From NCBI GenBank assembly GCA_016716715.1, contig JADJVE010000006.1:62001-126000 (forward strand): DNA of 64,000 nucleotides. The letters are read 5' to 3'. The notes beneath the pieces were generated by a model. That model worked only from the letters and a program-made list of their open reading frames with translations, made no database searches and was not told the DNA's origin. Shown here piece by piece: positions 35,230 through 42,094 of this stretch. The DNA is from Acidobacteriota bacterium (lineage in GTDB: Bacteria > Acidobacteriota > Thermoanaerobaculia > UBA5066). The translations under genes and the position numbers were made by a program. Numbering within the stretch: the first letter of the stretch is position 1; each line of letters opens with the position of its first letter.

Positions 35230-35897
35230 GCCGCGTTGGCGACGGCGCCATCGCGCATTTTCACGAGGCGGCGGCAGCGCGACGCGACGGTGGTGTCGTG
35301 CGAGACGAGAAGGAGCGTCCCCGACGTCGTGGCGCTCCAGCCTTCGAGGAGCGCGAGGATGCGCGCGCCCGTCTCAGAGTCCACGCTTCCCGTCGGCTCG
35401 TCGGCCAGGATGAGAGCCGGCTTCACGACGAGCGCGCGGGCCAGCGCCGCGAGCTGACGCTCGCCCCCGGAGACGCGGGCCGCGAGCGTCCGCGCCCGAT
35501 GCTCGAGTCCGACGAGCGCGAGCGCTTCCGTGGCCCGGGCGCGCGCCGCGGCGCGGCCGGCCCGCCCGGCGAGGGGCAACTCGACGTTTTCGACGACGGA
35601 GAGATGCGGCAAAAGGTGGTGAAACTGGAAGACGAAGCCGACGCGCGTGGCCCGGAAGTCCTCGGCGGGTTCGAAGTCGGCGGCCGGGTGGCCGTCGAGG
35701 AAGACGGCGCCCGAGTCAGGCGTGTCGAGGAGGCCGACGATCGAGAGAAGCGTCGACTTTCCGCAGCCGGTGGGCCCCATGATGGCGACCGAATCGCCCG
35801 CCGCCACCTCGAGCGAGACGCCCCTCAGCGCTTTCACGAGGCCGCCGTCGAACGACTTCACGACGCCTTCGAGGCGGACCGAGACACCGGGCGGCAT
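35226..35897 (-). CDS. MacB/LolD-type ABC transporter ATP-binding protein
   Basis: A 223-residue ABC ATPase with every core motif: Walker A GPTGCGKST near residue 41, Q-loop FVFQFHHLLPHLSV, signature VSGGERQLAALARAL, Walker B LILADEP, D-loop and H-loop SHDTT. Length and the GSVDSETG after Walker B fit the MacB/LolD/FtsE group, which energises FtsX-like permeases in lipoprotein release or efflux. Its likely partner permease is divergent (35929), an unusual arrangement as the two are normally co-transcribed. A TATAGT box lies 8 bases before the ATG. Confidence 0.88.
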   Translation of the reverse strand: MPPGVSVRLEGVVKSFDGGLVKALRGVSLEVAAGDSVAIMGPTGCGKSTLLSIVGLLDTPDSGAVFLDGHPAADFEPAEDFRATRVGFVFQFHHLLPHLSVVENVELPLAGRAGRAAARARATEALALVGLEHRARTLAARVSGGERQLAALARALVVKPALILADEPTGSVDSETGARILALLEGWSATTSGTLLLVSHDTTVASRCRRLVKMRDGAVANAA

Positions 35898-35905
35898 CGT
35901 GAGCG

Positions 35906-35911
35906 ACTATA
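35906..35911 (-). promoter_or_regulatory. Candidate -10 box (TATAGT) between divergent ABC genes
   Basis: TATAGT on the minus strand lies 8 bases before the ATPase ATG (35897). The overlapping plus-strand reading is CTATAGG, 15 bases before the permease ATG at 35929, so a shared divergent promoter core is possible in this 31-base gap. Confidence 0.4.
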
Positions 35912-35928
35912 GGGGACGCCTTGCCGCC

Positions 35929-37029
35929 ATGCCATTCGCGCTTCGCAACCTCCTCCGCCGCCCCATACGCAGCACCCTGACGCTGCTGGGCATCGCGCTC
36001 GGCGTCACGACGTACCTCGTCCTCGTGTCCGCGTCGGCGGGAGTCGTCGAGGAGACGGAGTCGATCGTCCGGAGCCTCCGGATCGACTTGATCGTGCAGA
36101 GGACCGGGATGCCGATTCCGTGGCAGTCGCGGATCCGGCCGGACGAGGTCGCGGCCATTCGGCGCGCCCCGGGCGTCGCGGAGCTGACGCCCGTCGTCGT
36201 CGGGGTCACGCGGCTCGAGACACGGCCCCGCTTCTTCGTCTTCGGCGCCGCGCCGGACGCGCTCGGCGCTCTCGGCCTCACACTCGTGAACGGGCGCGTC
36301 TTCGTGCCGGGCAAGAGCGAGATCCTTGCCGGAGCGGACGCCGCGCGGGAGCTGGACCTCAAGCCGGGTGACCGCGTGGCCATCATCGGCCGCCGCGAGC
36401 TCACGGTTGTCGGCATCTACCGCACGGGCCGGCAGCTTCTCGACGGCGGTGTCCTCCTCGACAGGCCCGACGCCCAGGAGGCGTTTCGGCTCGGCGATCT
36501 CGTCAACCTTGCGCTCGTCGGCGTTGCGCCGGGTGCCATCACGGAGGACGTCGTCGCGGCGGTGACGGCCGCGGCACCCGAGCTGGAGGCCATTCCCGCC
36601 GACCTCTTCGCCCGGCAGCAGGACTGGCTGAAGAGCTTCGCCCGCTTCGCGCGGACCCTCGCGCTCCTGGCGCTTGCCATCGCGGCGCTCGGCATCTCGA
36701 ACACCCTCTCGATGAACGTGGCCGAGCGGACCGGCGAGATCGGTCTCCTCCGCGCGATCGGATGGCGGCGGGCGCGGATCGCCCGGCTCGTGATCGCGGA
36801 GGGGCTCCTCCTGTCGGCCTGCGGCGCCGCGCTCGGCCTCCCGGCCGCCGCGGCGATCCTCCGGTTCCTGACGCGAGCGGGCTTCCTCGGCGTGATCCCC
36901 GCGCGTCTCCCCGCCGCGTCGGCTGCGGAGGGCATCGCGGCCGTCCTCGCCGCCGGACTCCTTGCGTCGCTTCCGCCGCTCATCCACGCGCTCAGAATCC
37001 TGCCCGCGCGGGCGCTGCGGGAGCTGTAG
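35929..37029 (+). CDS. MacB/FtsX-family ABC transporter permease
   Basis: A 366-residue permease. The N-terminal helix (PIRSTLTLLGIALGVTTYLVLV, about 11-32) is followed by a periplasmic MacB_PCD-like domain of about 210 residues, then three helices with the FtsX signature (ALGISNTLSMNVAERTGEIGLLRAIGWRRARI near 255-285). It should work with the ATPase encoded divergently at 35226-35897. ATG at 35929 is preferred, with AGGGG 12 bases upstream; GTG at 35899 would add ten residues. A gene remnant follows 63 bases downstream. Confidence 0.85.
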   Translation: MPFALRNLLRRPIRSTLTLLGIALGVTTYLVLVSASAGVVEETESIVRSLRIDLIVQRTGMPIPWQSRIRPDEVAAIRRAPGVAELTPVVVGVTRLETRPRFFVFGAAPDALGALGLTLVNGRVFVPGKSEILAGADAARELDLKPGDRVAIIGRRELTVVGIYRTGRQLLDGGVLLDRPDAQEAFRLGDLVNLALVGVAPGAITEDVVAAVTAAAPELEAIPADLFARQQDWLKSFARFARTLALLALAIAALGISNTLSMNVAERTGEIGLLRAIGWRRARIARLVIAEGLLLSACGAALGLPAAAAILRFLTRAGFLGVIPARLPAASAAEGIAAVLAAGLLASLPPLIHALRILPARALREL

Positions 37030-37092
37030 ACGCGGGGACGAAGGGGGCACGCGCCTATCCCGCTCTCCCGTTGCCTCCCGACACTCCCCTCC

Positions 37093-37323
37093 GTGGCCGC
37101 GAACGTGACCGTCACGGGCTCGGTCGCGCCGGGAGGCGTGCGCATCGGGCCTGCCGGCACGACGCCGTCGCTCGACACCGTCGCGTTCCGAGCGGGTCAA
37201 ACGCGTGCGAACAACTCGGTGCTCGGCCTCTTCGGGACGCCCTCGGGCAGCCTCGCCGTCGTCTCGAACATCCCGTCGGGGACCGTGCACCTCGTCGTCG
37301 ACGTCACCGGCTACTGGCAGTAA
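37093..37323 (+). pseudogene. Remnant: C-terminal two-thirds of a PCR..DTR domain gene
   Basis: These 76 codons (AANVTVTGSVAPGGVRIGPAG to VDVTGYWQ and a TAA stop) match codon by codon the last 76 residues of the sugar-dehydrogenase gene at 31530, with high DNA similarity. There is no signal peptide, no PCR..DTR start, no conserved Cys and no ribosome site. The sequence just upstream (37030-37092) is unrelated. It therefore looks like the tail of a deleted or partly duplicated gene rather than a working small gene. The reading frame is still open, so the event may be recent, or the piece may be kept for recombination. Confidence 0.7.
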
Positions 37324-37354
37324 CGCCGGCCGGTGCAACACCGGCGGGCGTCCT

Positions 37355-38410
37355 CTACGGCCGCCGCGCCTCGAAGATGACGAGGCCGCCGTTCGCGCGG
37401 AGCCAGGGGACGTGCGCCATCGCGCGGTCCAGAGAGTCGAGGATCCGGAAGCCCCGTTCCTCCGTCGTCCAGTTCACGACGTGCGGCGGGAGAAAAACGC
37501 TCGTGCGCGCCGAGAACCGGAATCCGGACGGCTCGAGCCAGCTCTTGAGCCGGTCGGCAGAGATGATGGCCTCGGGCCCCGCCTCCTCGTGCCAGATGGG
37601 CCAGAGCTTCTGCGCGAGGTCGAAGAGGGCGCGGAAGCCGCTCTCGTTGTTCTCCTGCCCAAAGTAGACGCCCGCCGGTTTCAGGACGCGTCCGATCTCC
37701 CGGCACGTGGCGCCGGGATCCGCGAGATGGTGGAGGACGCCATAGACGAGGACGAAATCGACCGCCGCATCCCGCAACGGAAATGCCGAACCGTCCGCCA
37801 CGAGGAAGCTCGCCCGCGCCTTGAACGTCCCTTCCCGGTATCGACGGGCGGCCTCGCGAATGCACTTGCGCGAGACGTCGAATCCGACGACGTTCAGGTC
37901 GAGATCCATCATGTGGAACGTGCTGCGCCCCTGCGCGCAGCCGACGTCGAGAAGCCACTGGTCGGGCCGCGCCGACGCGCGAAGCTCCGCCTTCCACGGC
38001 TCGAAGGCGATCCGGTCGGCCGCCCGCCAGAAGGGCGTGACCTCGTAGTCCGAGTAGCGCTGCGTTTCGTTGGCGGCGTACCAGTCGAAGTGCTTCTGCT
38101 GCTGCAGCGCCTGGGCGGACGCTCCGTCTGGCGGAGCGCTCTTCCCTGCGCCTGCCGGTGCGTGGGAGAGGCCGAGCGCCGTCAGCTCCGCCTTGCGATG
38201 GTTCCAGAAGGCGTCCCGTTCCTCCACGTACGCGAGCGGGCCGGTCAGGAGGTCCAGGAAGCCGTCCTCGACCGGGAACCACGCGCGGCATTCCTCGCAC
38301 CAGGCCACGCCATCCAGAAGCTCGTCGCCCGCGCGCAGGAACTCGCGCCACACGAGACCTCCCGAGCGGCAAACGGGGCAGCGCACTTTCGAAAAGACCT
38401 CGACCCTCAT
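37355..38410 (-). CDS. SAM methyltransferase with N-terminal zinc-ribbon (Trm112-like)
   Basis: A 351-residue two-part protein. The N-terminus has a four-Cys zinc-ribbon pattern, VRCPVC...WCEECRAWFPVEDGFLDLL, like Trm112/YcaR modules. The methyltransferase core follows: WLLDVGCAQGRSTFHM near residue 149, VVGFDVSRKCI, DGSAFPLRDAAVDFVLVYGVLHHLADP, and RVLKPAGVYFG. Such proteins are common in glycan loci. ATG at 38410 is 13 bases from the wzt-like stop, so it is the third gene of a wzm-wzt-methyltransferase unit. By analogy with ABC-dependent O-antigens, a methyl cap ending chain growth is a reasonable guess, but the sequence gives no proof. A similar protein lies at 43952. Confidence 0.78.
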   Translation of the reverse strand: MRVEVFSKVRCPVCRSGGLVWREFLRAGDELLDGVAWCEECRAWFPVEDGFLDLLTGPLAYVEERDAFWNHRKAELTALGLSHAPAGAGKSAPPDGASAQALQQQKHFDWYAANETQRYSDYEVTPFWRAADRIAFEPWKAELRASARPDQWLLDVGCAQGRSTFHMMDLDLNVVGFDVSRKCIREAARRYREGTFKARASFLVADGSAFPLRDAAVDFVLVYGVLHHLADPGATCREIGRVLKPAGVYFGQENNESGFRALFDLAQKLWPIWHEEAGPEAIISADRLKSWLEPSGFRFSARTSVFLPPHVVNWTTEERGFRILDSLDRAMAHVPWLRANGGLVIFEARRP

Positions 38411-38423
38411 GAGGACGACTCTC

Positions 38424-39173
38424 TCACGTTCCCCCCTGCGCCCACGCGTGGTACGCGTCGCAGACGTCCGCGGCGGGACCGTCCTGAACGATGCGGCCGC
38501 CCGAGATCCAGAGCGCCCGGGTGCAGTTCGCAACGACCTCGGCCAGCGAGTGCGACACGAGGAGGAAGGTCTTGCCGCGGTCGTGAAACCCGGCCATGCG
38601 GGCGTGACACTTGGCCTGGAAGCGCTCGTCACCTACCGAGAGGGCTTCGTCGACGAGGAGGATGTCGGGGTCGACGTCCGTCGCGACCGCGAACGCGAGG
38701 CGGGCCGCCATGCCCGTGGAGTATGTGCGGAGGGGCGCGTCGAGAAAGGCCTCGAGCTCGGCAAACTCGGCGATCCCGTCCATGCGCCGCTCCATGTCCC
38801 GGCGCGAGTGGCCCATGACGGCGCCGTGGAGGACCACGTTCTCGCGGCCCGTGAGCTCGCCGTGGAATCCGAGGCCGAGTTCGAGGAGCGGCGCGACGCT
38901 CCCGCGGACGACGACGCGGCCCCGCGTAGGCCGGCGCACGCGGGCGATGACGCGGAAGAGCGTGCTCTTGCCCGCGCCGTTCGGGCCGACGACGCCCACG
39001 CGCTCGCCGGGCGCGATGACGAGGGTGGCGTCGCGGAGGGCGACGAGCTCGCCGTGCTCGATGCGGCCCTGGAGCTTGCGGATCGCGTACTCCTTGAACG
39101 TCTGGACCGCCTCCTTGGGGATCCGGTAGCTCAGGGAGACGCCCGCCAGCTCGACGGCGGCGTCAGCTGCCAC
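38424..39173 (-). CDS. wzt: Wzt-like polysaccharide ABC exporter, ATP-binding subunit
   Basis: A 249-residue ABC ATPase of the polysaccharide-export branch. It begins VSLSYRIPKEAVQTFKEYAIRKLQG, the N-terminal stretch typical of Wzt/TagH/KpsT. Walker A is GPNGAGKST, the signature TYSTGMAARLAFA, Walker B ILLVDEAL, and the H-loop SHSLAE. It lacks the C-terminal carbohydrate-binding domain found on O9a-type Wzt, so export should not depend on terminal-sugar recognition by Wzt. GTG at 39173 overlaps the permease gene by 11 bases. Confidence 0.9.
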   Translation of the reverse strand: MAADAAVELAGVSLSYRIPKEAVQTFKEYAIRKLQGRIEHGELVALRDATLVIAPGERVGVVGPNGAGKSTLFRVIARVRRPTRGRVVVRGSVAPLLELGLGFHGELTGRENVVLHGAVMGHSRRDMERRMDGIAEFAELEAFLDAPLRTYSTGMAARLAFAVATDVDPDILLVDEALSVGDERFQAKCHARMAGFHDRGKTFLLVSHSLAEVVANCTRALWISGGRIVQDGPAADVCDAYHAWAQGGT

Positions 39174-39996
39174 GGCCGTACTCCTCGATGCGCGCCGCGT
39201 AGAAGAGCCAGCCGATCGCGAGTGACGAAACCGCCGCGAGGGCCGCGAACGCGAGCGTCTTCGGCCCCGGCAGCCAGCCGTCGTAGAGCGGCGCCCGGAA
39301 GACCTCGACGAGGTACGTCATCGGGTTGTAACGGACGATGAAGCGGAACCGTTCGGGGACCATGGCCTGCGTGTAGACGATCGGCGTCACGAAGAACCAC
39401 GCGCCGACGAGGACGAGGTAAGTCTCCTTGATGTCGACGAAGCGCGAAGCCAGCGTGAAGACCACGAGGCCGACGCCCGTCGTGAAGAGCGCGCCGATCA
39501 GGATCGAAACCGGGACGAAAAGCCACGACGCGTGGATCGGGAACCCCGTGAAGAGGATGATCAGGAAGAGAGGGACGAGCGAGAGACAGAGGTTCACGAG
39601 GGCGACGCCGACCGCCGAGACGACGAAGACCGAGCGCGGGATGTAGACCCGCTTCGTGATCTCCGCCGCGTCGATCGTGAGCGAGGCCGCGTGGCTCGTC
39701 GCGCCCGCAAAGAAGGCCCAGAAGATGGAGCCCGTCAGGAAGTAGACGGGGAAGTTCTTCACGTCCATCCGCATGACGAGGGAGAAGACCCACGTCATCG
39801 CGAGCATGTTCAGGAGCGGACTGAGCATGGTCCACGCGACGCCGAGGACGGAGCGCTTGTAACGGACCTTGATGTCGCGCGCGACGATCTCGCCAACGAG
39901 GTGGCGATACCGCCAAAGGTCTTTCGCCTCCTCGACGAAAAGAAGGCCCTGCCGGGCGCTGTCGTAGACGATCGGAGCCGGGGTCGCGGACGTCAC
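39163..39996 (-). CDS. wzm: Wzm-like polysaccharide ABC exporter, permease subunit
   Basis: A 277-residue ABC-2 type permease with six membrane helices. It has an N-terminal amphipathic start (LWRYRHLVGEIVARDIKVRYKRSVLGVAWTMLSPLLNM), the usual start of the family, and WFFVTPIVYTQAMVPERFRFIVRYNPMTYLVEVFRAPLYDG toward the C-terminus. With Wzt it would move an undecaprenyl-linked glycan across the inner membrane. The GTG at 39996 has TAGACT exactly 6 bases upstream. It is divergent from the operon starting at 40065, which holds the enzymes expected to make its cargo. Confidence 0.9.
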   Translation of the reverse strand: MTSATPAPIVYDSARQGLLFVEEAKDLWRYRHLVGEIVARDIKVRYKRSVLGVAWTMLSPLLNMLAMTWVFSLVMRMDVKNFPVYFLTGSIFWAFFAGATSHAASLTIDAAEITKRVYIPRSVFVVSAVGVALVNLCLSLVPLFLIILFTGFPIHASWLFVPVSILIGALFTTGVGLVVFTLASRFVDIKETYLVLVGAWFFVTPIVYTQAMVPERFRFIVRYNPMTYLVEVFRAPLYDGWLPGPKTLAFAALAAVSSLAIGWLFYAARIEEYGRGS

Positions 39997-40002
39997 GGGG
40001 CG

Positions 40003-40008
40003 AGTCTA
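40003..40008 (-). promoter_or_regulatory. Candidate -10 box (TAGACT) before wzm
   Basis: TAGACT on the minus strand is 6 bases before the GTG at 39996 with no ribosome site, identical in sequence and spacing to the box before the Wzz-like gene. Confidence 0.5.
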
Positions 40009-40018
40009 GCCGGATCGC

Positions 40019-40048
40019 TTGACACGCCCGCCCGGAGGGCTCGATCCT
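40019..40048 (+). promoter_or_regulatory. Weak promoter candidate for the 40065 operon
   Basis: A perfect TTGACA at 40019-40024 is followed 18 bases later by GATCCT (40043-40048), a poor -10. Transcription from it would start about 9 bases before the GTG at 40065. Confidence 0.3.
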
Positions 40049-40064
40049 GCCCGCGAGGACGAAC

Positions 40065-40451
40065 GTGAACGTCTACTGGATTCTCTCGGACGACGACGCC
40101 GGAAACGCGCTCGAGGCCGTGTCGCGCCAGGTTTCCGAGGGCGACCACGGCAGTCCGGCGCTCTCGGGCGCGCTCGGCGTGCTGCGCTTCCACTCGGAGA
40201 TCTTCAACGACGCCGTCCTCGAGACCGAACGGGCGTTCTTCGCGCCCGCGATCAACGCCTTCCGCCGCGGCCTCACGAAGGTGTTCTGGTGGTACGGCCT
40301 CCCGCAGTGGGGGCAGGTGTCGGAGTACCAGCACGCCATCTCGAGCGTGATCGACATCATCCTCGCCGACCAGCGGCGCCTCAGGACGCGCGTCGCGGAT
40401 CTGGAGCGGAAGCTGGCGGAGATCGAGGCGCGCACGGGCGGGACGCCTTGA
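40065..40451 (+). CDS. Small unknown protein with C-terminal coiled coil, glycan operon
   Basis: A 128-residue soluble protein of unknown family. The N-terminal two-thirds contain an aromatic, conserved-looking helix region (ETERAFFAPAINAFRRGLTKVFWWYGLPQWGQVSEYQHA). The C-terminus (DIILADQRRLRTRVADLERKLAEIEAR) has heptad-like hydrophobics and should form a coiled coil. There is no signal peptide or membrane segment. It starts at GTG 40065, with a weak AGGA nearby, and its stop overlaps the start of the next gene. Together with the two small proteins at 41568 and 41825 it alternates with glycosyltransferases, suggesting a scaffold, tether or length-measuring role in polymer synthesis. That role is inference. 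Confidence 0.65.
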   Translation: MNVYWILSDDDAGNALEAVSRQVSEGDHGSPALSGALGVLRFHSEIFNDAVLETERAFFAPAINAFRRGLTKVFWWYGLPQWGQVSEYQHAISSVIDIILADQRRLRTRVADLERKLAEIEARTGGTP

Positions 40452-41533
40452 CGGACGGGCCGCGCCTCCGCGTGACGTGGCAGTCCCGCTGGGGGCTGCC
40501 GATTGGCTACGCGAGCACGTCCGAGGAGCTCGCCCGGGCGCTCCTCGCGCGCGACGTCGACCTCGCGTTCCGACCTACACCCTGGCCGCGGAGCGCCCAC
40601 ATCGCGGACCCCGTTCTCGAAGCCATCTCCCGGCGCCCTCCCTACGAGGACGCACCGCAGGTGAGCTACGAGCAGGCCGACCTGTTCTACACGGCCCACC
40701 GCGGCACACGCGTCGGGTTCACGATGCTCGAGGTAGACGGCATCCCACGCGCGTGGGCGGACGCTTGCAACGCGATGGACGAGGTGTGGACGCCCTCCCA
40801 TTGGGGGGCAGAGCGTTTTCGGGAGAGCGGCGTCACGAAGCCGATCCGCGTCGTGCCGCTCGGCTACGACGCCGGACGCTTCCGGCCGGAGCCCGGAGCC
40901 CGCCGGGCGAGCCCGCGGTACACGTTCCTCTCGGTCTTCGAGTGGGGAGAACGGAAGGCTCCGGAGATCCTGCTGCGCGCGTACGCGGCGGCGTTCTCGG
41001 GAGCCGACGACGTCCTCCTCGTCGTCCGCGCGAACAACCACGACGGGCACGTCGACGTGCCCCGGCAGATCGAGGAGCTCGGCCTCCCCCGGAACGGCCC
41101 GCCGGTCGCGTTCCTCTACAACACGCACATCCGCGCGAACCAGCTCGCCATGCTGTACCGGAGCGCGGACGCGTTCGTGCTGCCGTCGCGCGGCGAAGGC
41201 TGGGGAATGCCGATTCTCGAGGCGATGGCCTGCGGCCTGCCGGTGATCGCGACCCCGTGGAGCGGGCCTTCGGAGTTCCTGCACGAGGACGTCGGCTACC
41301 CCATCGCCGTGAAGGGCCTCGTGCCCGCGGACGCGAAATGCCCGTACTACGAAGGATTCCGCTGGGCCGAGCCCGATCTCGACGACCTCGTGGCAAGGTT
41401 CCGGTACGTGTTCACGCACCGCGAGGAGGCCCGCGCGAAGGGAGCCCGGGCGGCGCAGGAAGCGGCCGCGAAGTGGACGTGGGCGCTCACGGCGGCCCGC
41501 GTCGAGGAGCGGCTGCGGGAGATCGGCGCCTGA
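40448..41533 (+). CDS. Glycosyltransferase family 4
   Basis: A 361-residue GT-B enzyme. RVTWQSRWGLPIGYASTSEELARAL leads the acceptor domain; VGFTMLEVDGIPRAWADACNAMDEVWTPSHWG follows, then VPLGYDAGRFRP at the hinge, FEWGERKAPEILLRAY, and the E-x7-E in RGEGWGMPILEAMACGLPVIATPWSG. The same landmarks occur in the C-terminal half of the protein at 42091, so the two are paralogues. I chose TTG at 40448 because it overlaps the previous stop (TTGA); a GTG at 40472 is the main alternative. It likely builds the polymer exported by Wzm/Wzt. Donor unknown. Confidence 0.82.
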   Translation: MTDGPRLRVTWQSRWGLPIGYASTSEELARALLARDVDLAFRPTPWPRSAHIADPVLEAISRRPPYEDAPQVSYEQADLFYTAHRGTRVGFTMLEVDGIPRAWADACNAMDEVWTPSHWGAERFRESGVTKPIRVVPLGYDAGRFRPEPGARRASPRYTFLSVFEWGERKAPEILLRAYAAAFSGADDVLLVVRANNHDGHVDVPRQIEELGLPRNGPPVAFLYNTHIRANQLAMLYRSADAFVLPSRGEGWGMPILEAMACGLPVIATPWSGPSEFLHEDVGYPIAVKGLVPADAKCPYYEGFRWAEPDLDDLVARFRYVFTHREEARAKGARAAQEAAAKWTWALTAARVEERLREIGA

Positions 41534-41555
41534 CGCCGGGGAGCGGCCCGCCTCC

Positions 41556-41561
41556 TATACT
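41556..41561 (+). promoter_or_regulatory. Candidate -10 box (TATACT) inside the glycan operon
   Basis: TATACT ends 6 bases before the GTG at 41568, in the 34-base gap after the preceding gene. It may give the two small proteins and the GT2-GT4 gene an extra leaderless transcript. Confidence 0.45.
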
Positions 41562-41567
41562 TCCGCC

Positions 41568-41831
41568 GTGACCCTTCACGTTCCCGACGACGAGTGGATC
41601 TCGGCGCGCGTCGAGAAGGCCCGGCACGAGCGCGAGATGGCCCTTGCGGCCGCGAAGCGTCTCGAGGACGAGGTCCAGCGGTTGTCGTACCGGGTCGCGG
41701 AGCTGGAGTCCGACCGCGTGGCGCTGAAGAACCGGACGGAAGAGGCCGAAGCGTACGTCGCGGCCGTCAAGACGTCGGCGCCGTGGCGCGCGATCCAGTG
41801 GCTGCGCGGCCTCGTGGGCCGGAAATGGTGA
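41568..41831 (+). CDS. Small coiled-coil protein with C-terminal Trp-rich amphipathic tail
   Basis: An 87-residue protein that is almost entirely one coiled coil (residues about 12-68: KARHEREMALAAAKRLEDEV, then QRLSYRVAELESDRVALKN) followed by VKTSAPWRAIQWLRGLVGRKW. Coiled coils ending in an S-x-x-W-R-x-x-x-x-L-R motif are, from memory, a recurring module inside or next to large O-antigen glycosyltransferases, where the amphipathic tail could touch the membrane. Here it is a free-standing protein. It starts at GTG 41568, and its stop overlaps the next small gene. By analogy with the WbdD coiled coil that measures O9a chain length, a ruler or scaffold function is possible; this is hypothesis only. 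Confidence 0.65.
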   Translation: MTLHVPDDEWISARVEKARHEREMALAAAKRLEDEVQRLSYRVAELESDRVALKNRTEEAEAYVAAVKTSAPWRAIQWLRGLVGRKW

Positions 41832-42094
41832 GCGACGCCGACGAGCTGGAGCGCCTGAGGAAGGAAGCGGCCGAGCTGCGGGCCCTCGTGCGTGAGCTGT
41901 CGGCCCGGCAGGCCGCGGCGGTGGCGACCCTGCCCCTGTCCTCCGCGCTCGCGCTCGCGAGAGGCGGCGATGCGGGAGCCGACGCGCCGTTCACGCTCGA
42001 GCTCTGGAACGAGACGATCGAGATGACACGGGCCGACGTCGCGCCCGAGATGGCGCTCCTGTGGAGGCGCCTCCCGGCCCGGGAGGGCGCGTGA
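41825..42094 (+). CDS. Small helical protein preceding the GT2-GT4 gene
   Basis: An 89-residue protein with a short coiled-coil start (ELERLRKEAAELRALVRELS, residues about 6-26), an Ala/Leu-rich middle, and a C-terminal LELWNETIEMTRADVAPEMALLWRRLP. No signal peptide or membrane helix. It resembles the stretch of helices that often precede the catalytic domain in large glycan-locus transferases. ATG at 41825 lies inside the end of the previous gene; GTG at 41828 would give a GTGA overlap and a protein one residue shorter. Its own stop overlaps the next start (GTGA), so it is coupled to the bifunctional transferase. Function unknown. Confidence 0.6.
   Translation: MVSDADELERLRKEAAELRALVRELSARQAAAVATLPLSSALALARGGDAGADAPFTLELWNETIEMTRADVAPEMALLWRRLPAREGA

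Noticed and set aside
37093..37323. A new 76-residue small protein
   Set aside because: It lacks a ribosome site, signal peptide and the first third of the domain it matches, so a gene remnant is more likely.
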